NCBI GenBank assembly: GCA_947451385.1
Contig: CANFYZ010000008.1
Location: 1 to 62,405, forward strand
Source of the DNA: Comamonadaceae bacterium
GTDB lineage: Bacteria; Pseudomonadota; Gammaproteobacteria; Burkholderiales; Burkholderiaceae_C
Reading direction: 5' to 3'
DNA length: 62,405 bases
The translations under genes and the position numbers were made by a program. Shown here in pieces: positions 22,455 through 30,838 of this stretch (position 1 is the first letter of the stretch; every line of letters starts with the position of its first letter). The notes below the pieces were generated by a model. The model worked only from the letters and a program-made list of their open reading frames with translations, was not told the origin of the DNA and searched no databases.

Positions 22455-23827
22455 TGACGTCAGAAGAGCGCGACGCGCATTGGATGGGCCTGGCCCTTGA
22501 CCAGGCGCGTTTGGCGGCTGAAGCAGGTGAGGTGCCTGTGGGTGCGGTCGTCGTCAAAGATGGTCAAGTGATTGCCACGGGCCGTAATGCCCCGATCAAC
22601 AGTCAGGACCCCACAGCGCATGCCGAGGTGGTGGCCTTGCGTGAAGCGGCTCGGGTCGTGGGCAATTACCGGCTGGAAGGCTGCAGCTTGTATGTGACGC
22701 TGGAGCCCTGCGCCATGTGCAGCGGTGCCATGCTGCACGCGCGTTTGGACCGCGTGGTTTATGGCGCCGCCGACGCTCGCACCGGTGTTGCGGGCTCGGT
22801 GCTGAACCTGTTCTCCCACCCCCAATTGAACCACCAGACGCAACTCACCAGCGGCGTCATGGCCGAGGCCTGCGGTCAGTTGTTGAAAGACTTTTTCAAA
22901 CCCCGTCGCCTCAACATCGAGCCCTTGCGCGAAGACGCTTTACGTACACCCGACAGCGCTTTTGCCAATCTGCCTGATTACCCCTGGCCACCCCATTTCG
23001 TGAGCGACTTGCCGAGCATTCAAGGCCTGCGTCTGCATTACCTGGACGAAGGCTCCGTCGAGGCCGATGTCACTTGGTTGTGCTTGCACGGCAATCCGGC
23101 TTGGAGTTTTTTGTACCGCAAGATGATCCCGGTTTGGCTGGCCGCTGGGCATCGGGTGGTCGCGCCAGATTTGATCGGGTTCGGCAAGAGCGACAAGCCC
23201 AAGAAAGACAACTTTCATCGCTTTGACACCCATCGCCAGTCCTTGCTTGAATTGATTGAGCGTTTGGACCTGCAACGCGTGGTGTTGGTCGTGCAAGACT
23301 GGGGTGGGATTTTGGGTTTGACCTTGCCTATGGCCGCGCCCGATCGCTACCAAGGGTTACTGGCCATGAACACCCTGCTGGCCACGGGCGAAGCCCCCTT
23401 GAGCCCCGGGTTTCTGGCCTGGCGCGAATGGTGCAAGAGCCAGCCCCTGTTTGATGTCGGCAAACTCTTTGCCCGAGGCAACCGCGAAATGTCTGATCTG
23501 GAAACTCAGGCTTACAACGCGCCTTTTCCAGACAAAGGGTTCCGCGCAGCGCTGCGCGCTTTTCCGCCCATGGTGCCGGAATTTCCCGACTCAGACGGGG
23601 CCGCCATCGCTCGGCAAGCTCAGATGTTTTGGCGAAATGAATGGCAAGGTCAAAGCTTCATGGCCATTGGGCAGAAAGACCCTGTGCTGGGTGAGCCTGT
23701 GATGCGGCAACTGAAAACGCAAATTCGTGGCTGCCCCGAGCCGATGGTTTTGCCCCATGCTGGCCATTTTGTGCAAGAGCAAGGCCAGGCCATTGCCGAG
23801 GCCGCTGTGCGACACTTCAGGCCTTAA
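22454..23827 (+). CDS. tadA: TadA tRNA adenosine deaminase fused to haloalkane dehalogenase-like hydrolase
   Basis: One 457-residue frame holds two enzymes. Residues 1 to about 160 are TadA, which makes inosine 34 in tRNA-Arg: zinc ligand His56, proton shuttle Glu58 (TAHAEV), Cys86 and Cys89 (PCAMCSGA). Residues from about 172 to 457 are a haloalkane-dehalogenase-type hydrolase: oxyanion HGNPAWSFLYR near 212, nucleophile Asp near 282 in VVQDWGG (Trp after it is a halide ligand in this family), acid near 409 in GQKDPVLGEPVM, and His438 in HAGHF. The acid position matches the DhlA/DhmA subfamily. The start at ATG 22454 overlaps the PaiB-like stop; an earlier in-frame ATG at 22424 lies inside that gene. 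No stop or frameshift separates the halves. Confidence 0.92.
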   Translation: MTSEERDAHWMGLALDQARLAAEAGEVPVGAVVVKDGQVIATGRNAPINSQDPTAHAEVVALREAARVVGNYRLEGCSLYVTLEPCAMCSGAMLHARLDRVVYGAADARTGVAGSVLNLFSHPQLNHQTQLTSGVMAEACGQLLKDFFKPRRLNIEPLREDALRTPDSAFANLPDYPWPPHFVSDLPSIQGLRLHYLDEGSVEADVTWLCLHGNPAWSFLYRKMIPVWLAAGHRVVAPDLIGFGKSDKPKKDNFHRFDTHRQSLLELIERLDLQRVVLVVQDWGGILGLTLPMAAPDRYQGLLAMNTLLATGEAPLSPGFLAWREWCKSQPLFDVGKLFARGNREMSDLETQAYNAPFPDKGFRAALRAFPPMVPEFPDSDGAAIARQAQMFWRNEWQGQSFMAIGQKDPVLGEPVMRQLKTQIRGCPEPMVLPHAGHFVQEQGQAIAEAAVRHFRP

Positions 23828-23842
23828 AAAGATCGCTGCATC

Positions 23843-24754
23843 ATGGCCCATATTTATATTTATTCCCCTTCCAGCGCGGTGCGCGACAAAGCCGCATTTC
23901 GCCGAGGCCTGAAGCGATTGAAAGCGCAAGGCCATGATGTCGAAGTCGATGCCGCAGCTTTAAGCAGTCACATGCGCTTTGCGGGCGACGATGCCACCCG
24001 GATTGCCGCCATCGGCCGTGCCGCGGCCAGCGGTGCCGATGTCGCCCTGATCTCACGCGGCGGCTATGGCCTGACGCGCATCTTGCCCGCCTTGCCCTAC
24101 AAACAAATTGCCAAAGCCATTGACGGCGGCATGCAGTTTGTCGGCCTGAGCGATTTCACCGCTTTTCAGCTCGCTGTCATGAGCCAAACCGGTCAGATCA
24201 CCTGGCAAGGTCCAGCCCTGGGTGAAGATTTTGGTACTGTCGAAGAACCTGATGACATCATGCAAGCGTGTTTTGACGACATGCTGTTGGAGCAAGGGGA
24301 GGGCACGGGTTGGCAACGCCCCCAGGCTGAGGCAGGTCACCGGGTCAAACTGAAGGACGCACCCCTGTGGGGCGGCAACCTCACCGTGCTGACTTCGCTA
24401 CTGGGCACGCCATTTTTCCCCAACGTATCAGGCGGCGTGTTATTCATTGAGGATGTGGGAGAACATCCGTACCGCATTGAGCGCATGTTGACGCAATTGC
24501 TACACAGCGGCGTATTGGCCAAACAAAAAGCGATCTTGTTTGGACAATTCAGCAACTACAAGCTGGTACCTGCGCATGACAAAGGCTTCAAGCTGGCCAC
24601 CGTGGTCGATTGGTTACGAAGCCAAGTCAAAGCGCCAGTGTTGACCGATTTGCCCATCGGCCATGTGGCCACCAAAGTGCTGTTGCCGATCGGTGCCAAG
24701 GTGGACTTGGTGACCGAGGGGCGCGATGCCTTGATGGTCTGGGGCCATATTTGA
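23843..24754 (+). CDS. LD-carboxypeptidase, peptidase family S66
   Basis: 303-residue cytoplasmic serine peptidase of the LdcA/MccF family. LdcA trims the terminal D-Ala from recycled murein tetrapeptides. The N-terminal IYIYSPSSAV motif, ISRGGYGLTRILPAL, and GLSDFTAFQLAV with the nucleophile Ser are visible. The C-terminal domain has WGGNLTVLTSLLGTPFFP and the closing GHVATKVLLPIGAKVDL with a triad His. It starts 16 bp after the TadA-fusion gene, which suggests the same transcript. Murein recycling is the default role. Confidence 0.9.
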   Translation: MAHIYIYSPSSAVRDKAAFRRGLKRLKAQGHDVEVDAAALSSHMRFAGDDATRIAAIGRAAASGADVALISRGGYGLTRILPALPYKQIAKAIDGGMQFVGLSDFTAFQLAVMSQTGQITWQGPALGEDFGTVEEPDDIMQACFDDMLLEQGEGTGWQRPQAEAGHRVKLKDAPLWGGNLTVLTSLLGTPFFPNVSGGVLFIEDVGEHPYRIERMLTQLLHSGVLAKQKAILFGQFSNYKLVPAHDKGFKLATVVDWLRSQVKAPVLTDLPIGHVATKVLLPIGAKVDLVTEGRDALMVWGHI

Positions 24755-24804
24755 ACGCGCAGCTGGCCTTGCAAAAGCCGACGATTAGCTTTGGCCGGTC
24801 CAGT

Positions 24805-25275
24805 TCAAAGAGGGTCGGTGAACAGCCCCGCAGCGCGCACGCCCGCCATGCAAATCAGTTCGTCTTCGTCGCCGGTCCCGCCGCTTGCACCCACGGCACC
24901 CAAGATATGACCTTGCGCATCTTTGATCAACACAGCGCCGGGTTGGGGTAAAAATTTGCCCTCGGCGGTTGCCGCCAAGGCCACAAAGAAATTGGGATTG
25001 TCTTTGGCTCTCTGCGCCAAAACACGGCTCGAAGACCCCATGCCGACGGCCCCCCAGGCTTTACCGCGCGCGATGTCAAAGCGGAACATGCTGGCGCCAT
25101 CTTCACGCGCAAAGGCGACTATTTGGCCCGAAGCATCCAAGACCACGACACCCATAGGTTTGTAGTGGGCCAAGCGGGCGGCTTTGCAGGCTTCTTGAAG
25201 GATGTGATTCGCTTGATCCAGTGAAAGTGATGACAATTTGATTTCCTTTGAAAATTCAATTTTGGCATTGTCCAT
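24805..25275 (-). CDS. GlcG/HbpS family (DUF336) heme-binding-like protein
   Basis: 156 residues from ATG 25275; a TTG 36 bp upstream is possible, but AAGGG sits just before the ATG. Family features are LSLDQANHILQEACKAARLAHYKPMGVVVLDASG, FREDGA-like AFAREDGASMFRFDIARGKAWGA, and the glycine-rich GAVGASGGTGDEDELICMAGV. HbpS from Streptomyces binds heme, whereas GlcG-like members sit in catabolic operons with unknown roles. It is divergent from a Bug receptor gene, so a role in uptake or oxidation of the same compound is plausible. Confidence 0.85.
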   Translation of the reverse strand: MDNAKIEFSKEIKLSSLSLDQANHILQEACKAARLAHYKPMGVVVLDASGQIVAFAREDGASMFRFDIARGKAWGAVGMGSSSRVLAQRAKDNPNFFVALAATAEGKFLPQPGAVLIKDAQGHILGAVGASGGTGDEDELICMAGVRAAGLFTDPL

Positions 25276-25367
25276 GGCCCTTTGGTCTGTCTCGCGAGAT
25301 ACACGCAGCAATCCATCCTGTATGTCACGATGGGAGGAGTTCTCTTATTTCGCAAGAAAGAAAAAGC

Positions 25368-26345
25368 ATGAAAAAAATCATACCTGGTTGGTTGCTCTGC
25401 ATGTTTGTCTGGTTGGCGATGCTCGCACCACAGTCCCATGCCCAAACTTACCCAAATAAACCGATTCGTTTGATTGTGCCTTTCCCACCAGGGGGCGGCA
25501 ACGATGTGATTGCACGGGTCATTGCGCAAAAGCTCACCGAACGATTGGGACAGCAGGTCGTGGTCGATAACAAAGCCGGCGCCAACGGCATCGTAGGGCT
25601 GCAAGCACTGATGCAAGCGCCGCCCGATGGCTATACGATTGCGGTGGGGGCCGCTGGTCCGATGGCGGTCAACCCCAGTCTTTATGACAAACTTCCCTAC
25701 GACCCTTTGAAAGACTTTTCACCGATTACAAACATGGTGAATTTCCCGCTTTTATTGGTCACCAACCCGAACGTGCCAGCTAAAAATATGACCGAACTCA
25801 TTGCACTGGCCAAGGCCAAACCAGGGCAACTGTATTTCGCATCGCCAGGCAGTGGCAACTCTGGCCATCTGGCGGGTGAGTTGTTCAATGCCATGGCGAA
25901 TGTCAAAACAGTTCACGTCCCTTACAAAGGCCAAGGACCTGCACTTTCAGACTTGATCACGGGACAAGTGCAGATGCTATACAGCAGCATTCCTTCGGTG
26001 GTCAACCAAGTCAAAAGCGGTCAGCTGAATGCCTTGGCTGTGGGCAGTGCCAAACGGCTGGGCTCCCTGCCGGATATTCCCACCATTGCAGAATCGGGTG
26101 TACCCGGATACGAAGCCTATTCATGGGTGGGCATGTTGGCACCGGCCAAGACGCCCAAAGACATTGTGAATAAATTGAATGCCGAAATTGTGGATATTTT
26201 GAAACGTAAAGACGTTGCCGAAAAGCTCATTCAACAAGGCGCGATTCCAGTGGGGGACACCCCTGAACAGTTCAGCGCTTACATCAAAGCTGAAATTGAC
26301 AAATGGGGCGCAGTCGTTCGCTCAGCCAATATCAAAGCCGATTGA
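25368..26345 (+). CDS. Bug-family periplasmic substrate-binding protein (TctC-like)
   Basis: Extracytoplasmic receptor of the tripartite tricarboxylate transporter class, binding small carboxylates. From ATG 25368 (325 residues) there is a clear signal peptide ending at SHA before QTYPNKPIRLIVPF, the hallmark Bug start. Further motifs are PPGGGNDVIARVIAQKL, VVDNKAGANGIVG and the loop PPDGYTI. The earlier in-frame codons from 25248 do not encode a signal and are rejected. No TctA/TctB membrane genes are nearby. Followed after 12 bp by a CMD-family gene. Confidence 0.93.
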   Translation: MKKIIPGWLLCMFVWLAMLAPQSHAQTYPNKPIRLIVPFPPGGGNDVIARVIAQKLTERLGQQVVVDNKAGANGIVGLQALMQAPPDGYTIAVGAAGPMAVNPSLYDKLPYDPLKDFSPITNMVNFPLLLVTNPNVPAKNMTELIALAKAKPGQLYFASPGSGNSGHLAGELFNAMANVKTVHVPYKGQGPALSDLITGQVQMLYSSIPSVVNQVKSGQLNALAVGSAKRLGSLPDIPTIAESGVPGYEAYSWVGMLAPAKTPKDIVNKLNAEIVDILKRKDVAEKLIQQGAIPVGDTPEQFSAYIKAEIDKWGAVVRSANIKAD

Positions 26346-26357
26346 AAGATCCACACC

Positions 26358-26831
26358 ATGACCGTATCCACACCAGCGCCCAAAAAAACCAAAACTTCGA
26401 AAGTCGTCGTTGCCAAATCACCCGCCTACAAAGCGGGCTTGGCCATGCGCAAAAAAGTTCTTGGCGATGACTATGTAGACCGTGCTTTTCAAAACGCCGA
26501 CGATTTGAATATGCCCTTCCAAAATTTGGCGACGGAGTTTGCGTGGGGCAGTGTATGGACCAGGCCGGGGCTGTCGCTTCGCGACCGAAGCCTGGCGACT
26601 TTGTCCATGTGCATCGCCTTGAATCGGCCTGCCGAATTGAAGATTCACTTGCGCGGGGCCATTCGGAATGGCATCACCCGCACAGAATTGAGGGAGCTGA
26701 TCCTGCACTCTTTTTTATACTGTGGTGGCCCTGCCGCTTTGGATGCGTACAAAGCGGTGCGCGACGAACTGCCTTTGATTGAAGCGGCCGAAAAAGCCGC
26801 CAAAAAACGCAAGCCCAAGAAAACTGACTAA
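26358..26831 (+). CDS. Carboxymuconolactone decarboxylase (CMD) family protein
   Basis: 157-residue all-helical CMD-domain protein. A Lys-rich N-terminus precedes the family core at about 70-140: WGSVWTRPGLSLRDRSLATLSMCIALNRPAELKIHLRGAIRNGITRTELRE in pieces, then LHSFLYCGGPAALDAY. PcaC members decarboxylate 4-carboxymuconolactone in protocatechuate breakdown, and other CMD proteins are AhpD-like reductases. The CxxC of AhpD is absent, favouring a PcaC-like role. The pair Bug receptor plus CMD suggests aromatic or lactone catabolism (inference). It converges on the dehydrogenase gene with overlapping stop codons. Confidence 0.87.
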   Translation: MTVSTPAPKKTKTSKVVVAKSPAYKAGLAMRKKVLGDDYVDRAFQNADDLNMPFQNLATEFAWGSVWTRPGLSLRDRSLATLSMCIALNRPAELKIHLRGAIRNGITRTELRELILHSFLYCGGPAALDAYKAVRDELPLIEAAEKAAKKRKPKKTD

Positions 26832-27760
26832 CGGGGTGGGGGTTGGATGCCCGCCATCAGGCCCATGACTTCTGCGGTCGATGCGGTGTCCTCGAGCGCC
26901 AAGCCTTGCGCCATGGCCGCGGTGTAAATGGCTGCGGAAGCGTTGAAAAGTGGCATCGGACAGTTTACCGTTTTGGCCATCTCGCCAATCACTTCCATGT
27001 CTTTTTGCCAGACTTCGATTTTCATGGTGGGAGGGGTGTATTGACGCTCGACCATCATGGCCATGCGCAAGCGCATGACACCCGTGCCCAAGACGGGGCT
27101 GTTGCCAAACAAATCCAGAACAGCTTGAGGATCCAAGCCCATCTTGCGCGCAAATGCCACCGATTCGGCATAGGCCACGTTGTAGATGGCCACCAAATGG
27201 TTGGCTGCAAACTTCATTTTGGAGCCGCTTCCGAAAGCGCCCACATAGGGCGTGTTGTCGGTGAAGGTGCGCAAGATTGGCAGAATTTTGGGGTAGGTGC
27301 TTTTCGGACCACTGACAAACACTGTCCATGCGCGGTCCTTCATGCGCACGGCCGTGCCGCTGATCGGGCAGTCCATAGCGCTGATGCGCACCGCCTTGAG
27401 CGCGGCGGCGCAAGCGTCTTTGTCCAAGATAGGCAGCGTGCTGGTCTCCACAAAAATTTTCGCATGGGAGGCATGTCGTTTGGCGGCTTGAGCGACCTCT
27501 AGAGTCACCTGCGCCAGCGCTTTGGCAGTGGCCAGAGAACTGATGACCACATCGGCATGGCGCACCACTTCTTCAATGCTGTTGCATGCAAGGCCGCCCG
27601 CATCGTGGAGTCTTTTTCGGGCCTTGGCTGCGATGTCATAGCCACAAACTTCATAGCCAGACGCCAGCAGCGTCTCGGCCATGACACCGCCCATGATGCC
27701 CAGGCCGATCATGCCCATACGGGGTTTGTTGCGCGAAGCGGGGGGCGGGGAGGTTTTCAT
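26828..27760 (-). CDS. NAD-dependent beta-hydroxyacid dehydrogenase (3-hydroxyisobutyrate dehydrogenase family)
   Basis: 310 residues from ATG 27760. The Rossmann motif GMIGLGIMGGVMAETLLASGYEV is near the start. The substrate-binding signature DCPISGT is near 130. The segment GSGSKMKFAANHLVAIYNVAYAES, with the catalytic Lys, is near 180. Members oxidise 3-hydroxyisobutyrate, tartronate semialdehyde or related beta-hydroxyacids. The ATG overlaps the stop of the E1 beta gene (ATGA), so it is the last gene of the reverse catabolic operon. Confidence 0.9.
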   Translation of the reverse strand: MKTSPPPASRNKPRMGMIGLGIMGGVMAETLLASGYEVCGYDIAAKARKRLHDAGGLACNSIEEVVRHADVVISSLATAKALAQVTLEVAQAAKRHASHAKIFVETSTLPILDKDACAAALKAVRISAMDCPISGTAVRMKDRAWTVFVSGPKSTYPKILPILRTFTDNTPYVGAFGSGSKMKFAANHLVAIYNVAYAESVAFARKMGLDPQAVLDLFGNSPVLGTGVMRLRMAMMVERQYTPPTMKIEVWQKDMEVIGEMAKTVNCPMPLFNASAAIYTAAMAQGLALEDTASTAEVMGLMAGIQPPPR

Positions 27761-28767
27761 GAATTGATCTTCACAACAGTGGACGAGGGCTGTGGCCGGC
27801 AAAGCTGGGCCGCCGCAGTCGCAATGGCTTGCGGCCCGACACGGCAAATATCTTCAAGCGGTTGGGAATAGGGGACCGGCATTCTGGGAGAGCCGATGCG
27901 CACAGGTCGGGCTTTGAGTTGGTCCCACAAAGCCTGCGAAATGTCCGCCAGCAATTCCCCGCCAAAGCCGCCCACCTTGGTGGATTCATGGGCGATCACG
28001 ACGCGTCCGGTTTTTTGAATGGACTTGAACACCGTGTCGCGGTCCCATGGCCACAGGGTGCGCAAGTCAATGACTTCTGCCGAAATCCCTTGCGCGGCCA
28101 GCAGCTCGGCAGCGGCCACACAGGTGTTGGCTGTTTTCGACCAACTCACCAAGGTGATGTCACTTCCCACCCTGCGCACTGCGGCTTTGCCAATGTCTAT
28201 CGGTCCCGCCGTTTCATCGACCTCACCGGTTTCCAGCCATAGCTCTTTGTGTTCCATGAAGACCACCGGGTCATCGCAGCGGATCGCCGCCTTCAACAGG
28301 CCATGGTTGTCCGCCGGCGTGGCCGAGGCCACCACCACCAGGCCGGGTGTGCCCACCCACAGGTTTTCGTTGCTCTGTGAATGTTGGGCCGCCATGCCCC
28401 ATCGCATGCCGATGGGTTGACGAATCACCACGGGCACACGGACTTGGCCATCCAGCATGTAGCGGATCTTGGCCGCCTGATTGATGATCTCGTCGGCCGC
28501 GCACAAGGCAAAGTCGGCGTAGCGCAACTCCGCCACTGGCCGCATGCCCAAGAGCGCGGAGCCGATGGCAGCAGACATGATCATTGATTCGGAAATCGGC
28601 GTGTCCACAATGCGCGCCGCACCAAACAGTTTTTGCAGACCCAGATACTGGCCTGCCACACCGCCTTCAGGGCCAACATCTTCGCCCAAAGCCCAGACCC
28701 TGTCGTCTCTTGCCATTTCTTGACGCAGGGCAAGGCAGCCCGCTTGTGCATAGCTCATCACGGCCAT
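27757..28767 (-). CDS. TPP-dependent 2-oxoacid/acetoin dehydrogenase E1 beta subunit
   Basis: 336-residue transketolase-like beta subunit. Visible segments are ALGEDVGPEGGVAGQYLGLQKLFG, RIVDTPISESMIMSAAIGSALLGMRPVAELRYADF and the C-terminal transketolase domain (VIDLRTLWPWDRDTVF, VIAHESTKVGGFGGELLADI). The start at ATG 28767 is supported by AGGAGG six bases upstream and overlaps the alpha gene by 10 bp. With the alpha subunit it forms an alpha2beta2 E1 that decarboxylates a 2-oxoacid or acetoin. No E2 or E3 gene is in the window. Confidence 0.92.
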   Translation of the reverse strand: MAVMSYAQAGCLALRQEMARDDRVWALGEDVGPEGGVAGQYLGLQKLFGAARIVDTPISESMIMSAAIGSALLGMRPVAELRYADFALCAADEIINQAAKIRYMLDGQVRVPVVIRQPIGMRWGMAAQHSQSNENLWVGTPGLVVVASATPADNHGLLKAAIRCDDPVVFMEHKELWLETGEVDETAGPIDIGKAAVRRVGSDITLVSWSKTANTCVAAAELLAAQGISAEVIDLRTLWPWDRDTVFKSIQKTGRVVIAHESTKVGGFGGELLADISQALWDQLKARPVRIGSPRMPVPYSQPLEDICRVGPQAIATAAAQLCRPQPSSTVVKINS

Positions 28768-29750
28768 TCCGGGCCTCCTGTGTCCTGAACTTCTGTAAAG
28801 GCGGTGGCCACTTCAGGATACGGCGCTTGCAAGGCCATTTCCACGGCCTGGGCAATCTGTTCTCGGCTGGCTTGGCGAATGGACGCTATGCGTTCAGTGT
28901 CAATGGCGCGTTGTGTCAACCAGTGCGCTGCATTCAAGAGGCAGTCATCTTGGCGCGCCTGCGCGACTTCCAGGGAGTCGCGGTACAAGCCCTTGTCGTG
29001 CGCCAAGTGGCCATACCAACGGTAGGTGCTGGCATGAAGAAATTGGGGACCACCGCCCGCGCGCACTTTGCCAATCAAGTCGCCCGCAGCGTGGTGAACC
29101 GACACCACATCGTTGCCATTGACTTGCACGACCGGAATACCAAAGGCAGCCACGCGCCCGACGGCAGGGGGGCCGCCGGTGACATCGCGTGTGCGCAAGG
29201 TCACCGAGTAACCGTTGTCTTCACACACAAACAGCACGGGCAAGTTGAATAACTTGGCCCAATTGAAGGCCTCAAACAAGGGGCCTCGGTTCATCGCACC
29301 ATCGCCGAAGAACGCCACAACAACATCGGGTCTGGCCTGCATTTTGATGGCGTGGGCTGCACCCACCGCCATGGTGACGCCATCGGGCACCACCCCGTTG
29401 GCGCCCAACATGCCTTGAGCAAAGTCGGCAATGTGCATGGAGCCGCCTTTGCCGTTCGAGGTCCCGCCCGCCCGTCCAAACAACTCACACATCATGCGCG
29501 AAGGCGACACCCCTTTGGCAATCGCATGGCCATGACCTCGGTGATGGCTGGCGACATAGTCACTGCGTTGCAGGTGCGCGCACACTCCGGTGGCAATGGC
29601 TTCCTGCCCGGTGTACTGGTGCACCGAGCCTCGCACATGGCCTGCCGCCAAAGCCAGCCCTGCCGCTTCCTCGAATTCGCGAATCAGGCACATGGTGTGC
29701 AAAAGCTCCATTACGCGCTCGGGCGAGGGCAGGTCTTGTGTAGGGGGCAT
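28758..29750 (-). CDS. TPP-dependent 2-oxoacid/acetoin dehydrogenase E1 alpha subunit
   Basis: About 330 residues from ATG 29750; TTG 29762 and GTG 29756 are possible alternatives. The TPP/Mg motif is GDGAMNRGPLFEAFNWAKLF followed by LPVLFVCEDN. Other family motifs are GQEAIATGVCAHL, DYVASHHRGHGHAIAKG and GGSMHIADFAQGMLGANGVV, most like AcoA of acetoin dehydrogenases. Lies upstream of and overlaps E1 beta. Its place between a Bug receptor gene and a hydroxyacid dehydrogenase gene suggests a dedicated substrate rather than pyruvate (inference). Confidence 0.92.
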   Translation of the reverse strand: MPPTQDLPSPERVMELLHTMCLIREFEEAAGLALAAGHVRGSVHQYTGQEAIATGVCAHLQRSDYVASHHRGHGHAIAKGVSPSRMMCELFGRAGGTSNGKGGSMHIADFAQGMLGANGVVPDGVTMAVGAAHAIKMQARPDVVVAFFGDGAMNRGPLFEAFNWAKLFNLPVLFVCEDNGYSVTLRTRDVTGGPPAVGRVAAFGIPVVQVNGNDVVSVHHAAGDLIGKVRAGGGPQFLHASTYRWYGHLAHDKGLYRDSLEVAQARQDDCLLNAAHWLTQRAIDTERIASIRQASREQIAQAVEMALQAPYPEVATAFTEVQDTGGPEWP

Positions 29751-29819
29751 CGGCACAGGCAATCCAAGGGCTCAGGGTCAAACAACAGGGCAGGCGCTGG
29801 TCCACAGCGCAGGCGGCAC

Positions 29820-30803
29820 TTATTCGATTTTGATGCCCAGCTCGTTGATCAGCTTGCCCCAATAAGCGTGGTCGGCAGCCATGCCCGCGTTCACGGAGGC
29901 CGCAGGCGTTCCGGTGGGCGTCAGGCCCAGCGAACGCAGTCGGGCTTGAATGTCGGGCGTCTTTACAATCTTCACGATTTCGGTGTTGAGTTTGTTCACG
30001 ATGTCGTCAGGCGTGCCTGCTGGGGCAAAGAAGGTGTGCCACGAGTTGCCAATCACCCCATTGGGGTCGAGTTCAGGATTGAACTCGGTCATGGTCGGGA
30101 CATCGGGCAATGCGGGAATGCGATCGGTCCCTGACACGGCCAAGGCTTTGATTCGTTTGCCCAAAATCGATGGAATCGCCGTTGTAGAGGCTTCCAAATA
30201 AAGGCTGACCACGCCACTCATCACGTCTGGCGAGGGATTGGTTTTGTAGGGGATGTGCGTGAGCTTGATGCCCAAGCGGCGAGCCCAGGCTTCCAAGGCC
30301 ACATGCGGCTGCGAGCCAATGCCCGCAGAAGCGTAGTCGATCTTGCCGGGGTTTCGCTTGGCGTACTCCACCATCTCCGCCATGGTGTTGAACGGCGCGT
30401 TGGGCGTGGCCGTGAGAATGTGCGGAACAATCAAGACCTGCGTCACCGCTTTGAAGTCCTTTAAAGGGTTGTACTTGGCGTTCAGGTACAAATGCGGCGC
30501 GATCGCCATAACCCCTTTGACGGTATAGAACAGGTTGTAGCCATCGGCAGGCATGGCAGCAGCCGCTTCTGCACCAATCATGCCGCCTGCGCCGGCGCGG
30601 TTGTCCACCACCAAGGGCTGACCTAGCGCCTGGCTCAGTTTGTCGCTGATCAAGCGGCCAATCACATCGGGGGAAATGCCTGCGGCATAGGGGATGATCA
30701 ATTTGATAGGCTTGTTCGGGTAAGCCGAAGACTGTCCCCACGAAGGTGTTGAAAGCGCAGCGGCCAAACCGGTCACACCTGTCAAAAGAGTTCTGCGTTG
30801 CAT
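29820..30803 (-). CDS. Bug-family periplasmic substrate-binding protein (TctC-like)
   Basis: Second TctC-type receptor in the window. From ATG 30803 it has 327 residues, with GGAGACAACC just before the start. The N-terminus MQRRTLLTGVTGLAAALS looks like a signal with twin arginines, then SSAYPNKPIKLIIPYAAG, the family hallmark. VVDNRAGAGGMIGAEAAAAMPADGYNL follows the usual binding-cleft pattern in pieces. An upstream open extension to 30899 lacks a signal and is rejected. It lies within the reverse operon between the SDR and E1 alpha genes, so it probably delivers the substrate of that pathway. Confidence 0.93.
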   Translation of the reverse strand: MQRRTLLTGVTGLAAALSTPSWGQSSAYPNKPIKLIIPYAAGISPDVIGRLISDKLSQALGQPLVVDNRAGAGGMIGAEAAAAMPADGYNLFYTVKGVMAIAPHLYLNAKYNPLKDFKAVTQVLIVPHILTATPNAPFNTMAEMVEYAKRNPGKIDYASAGIGSQPHVALEAWARRLGIKLTHIPYKTNPSPDVMSGVVSLYLEASTTAIPSILGKRIKALAVSGTDRIPALPDVPTMTEFNPELDPNGVIGNSWHTFFAPAGTPDDIVNKLNTEIVKIVKTPDIQARLRSLGLTPTGTPAASVNAGMAADHAYWGKLINELGIKIE

Positions 30804-30838
30804 GGTTGTCTCCTGTTTACTGTTTGAAAGAAAAAAAC

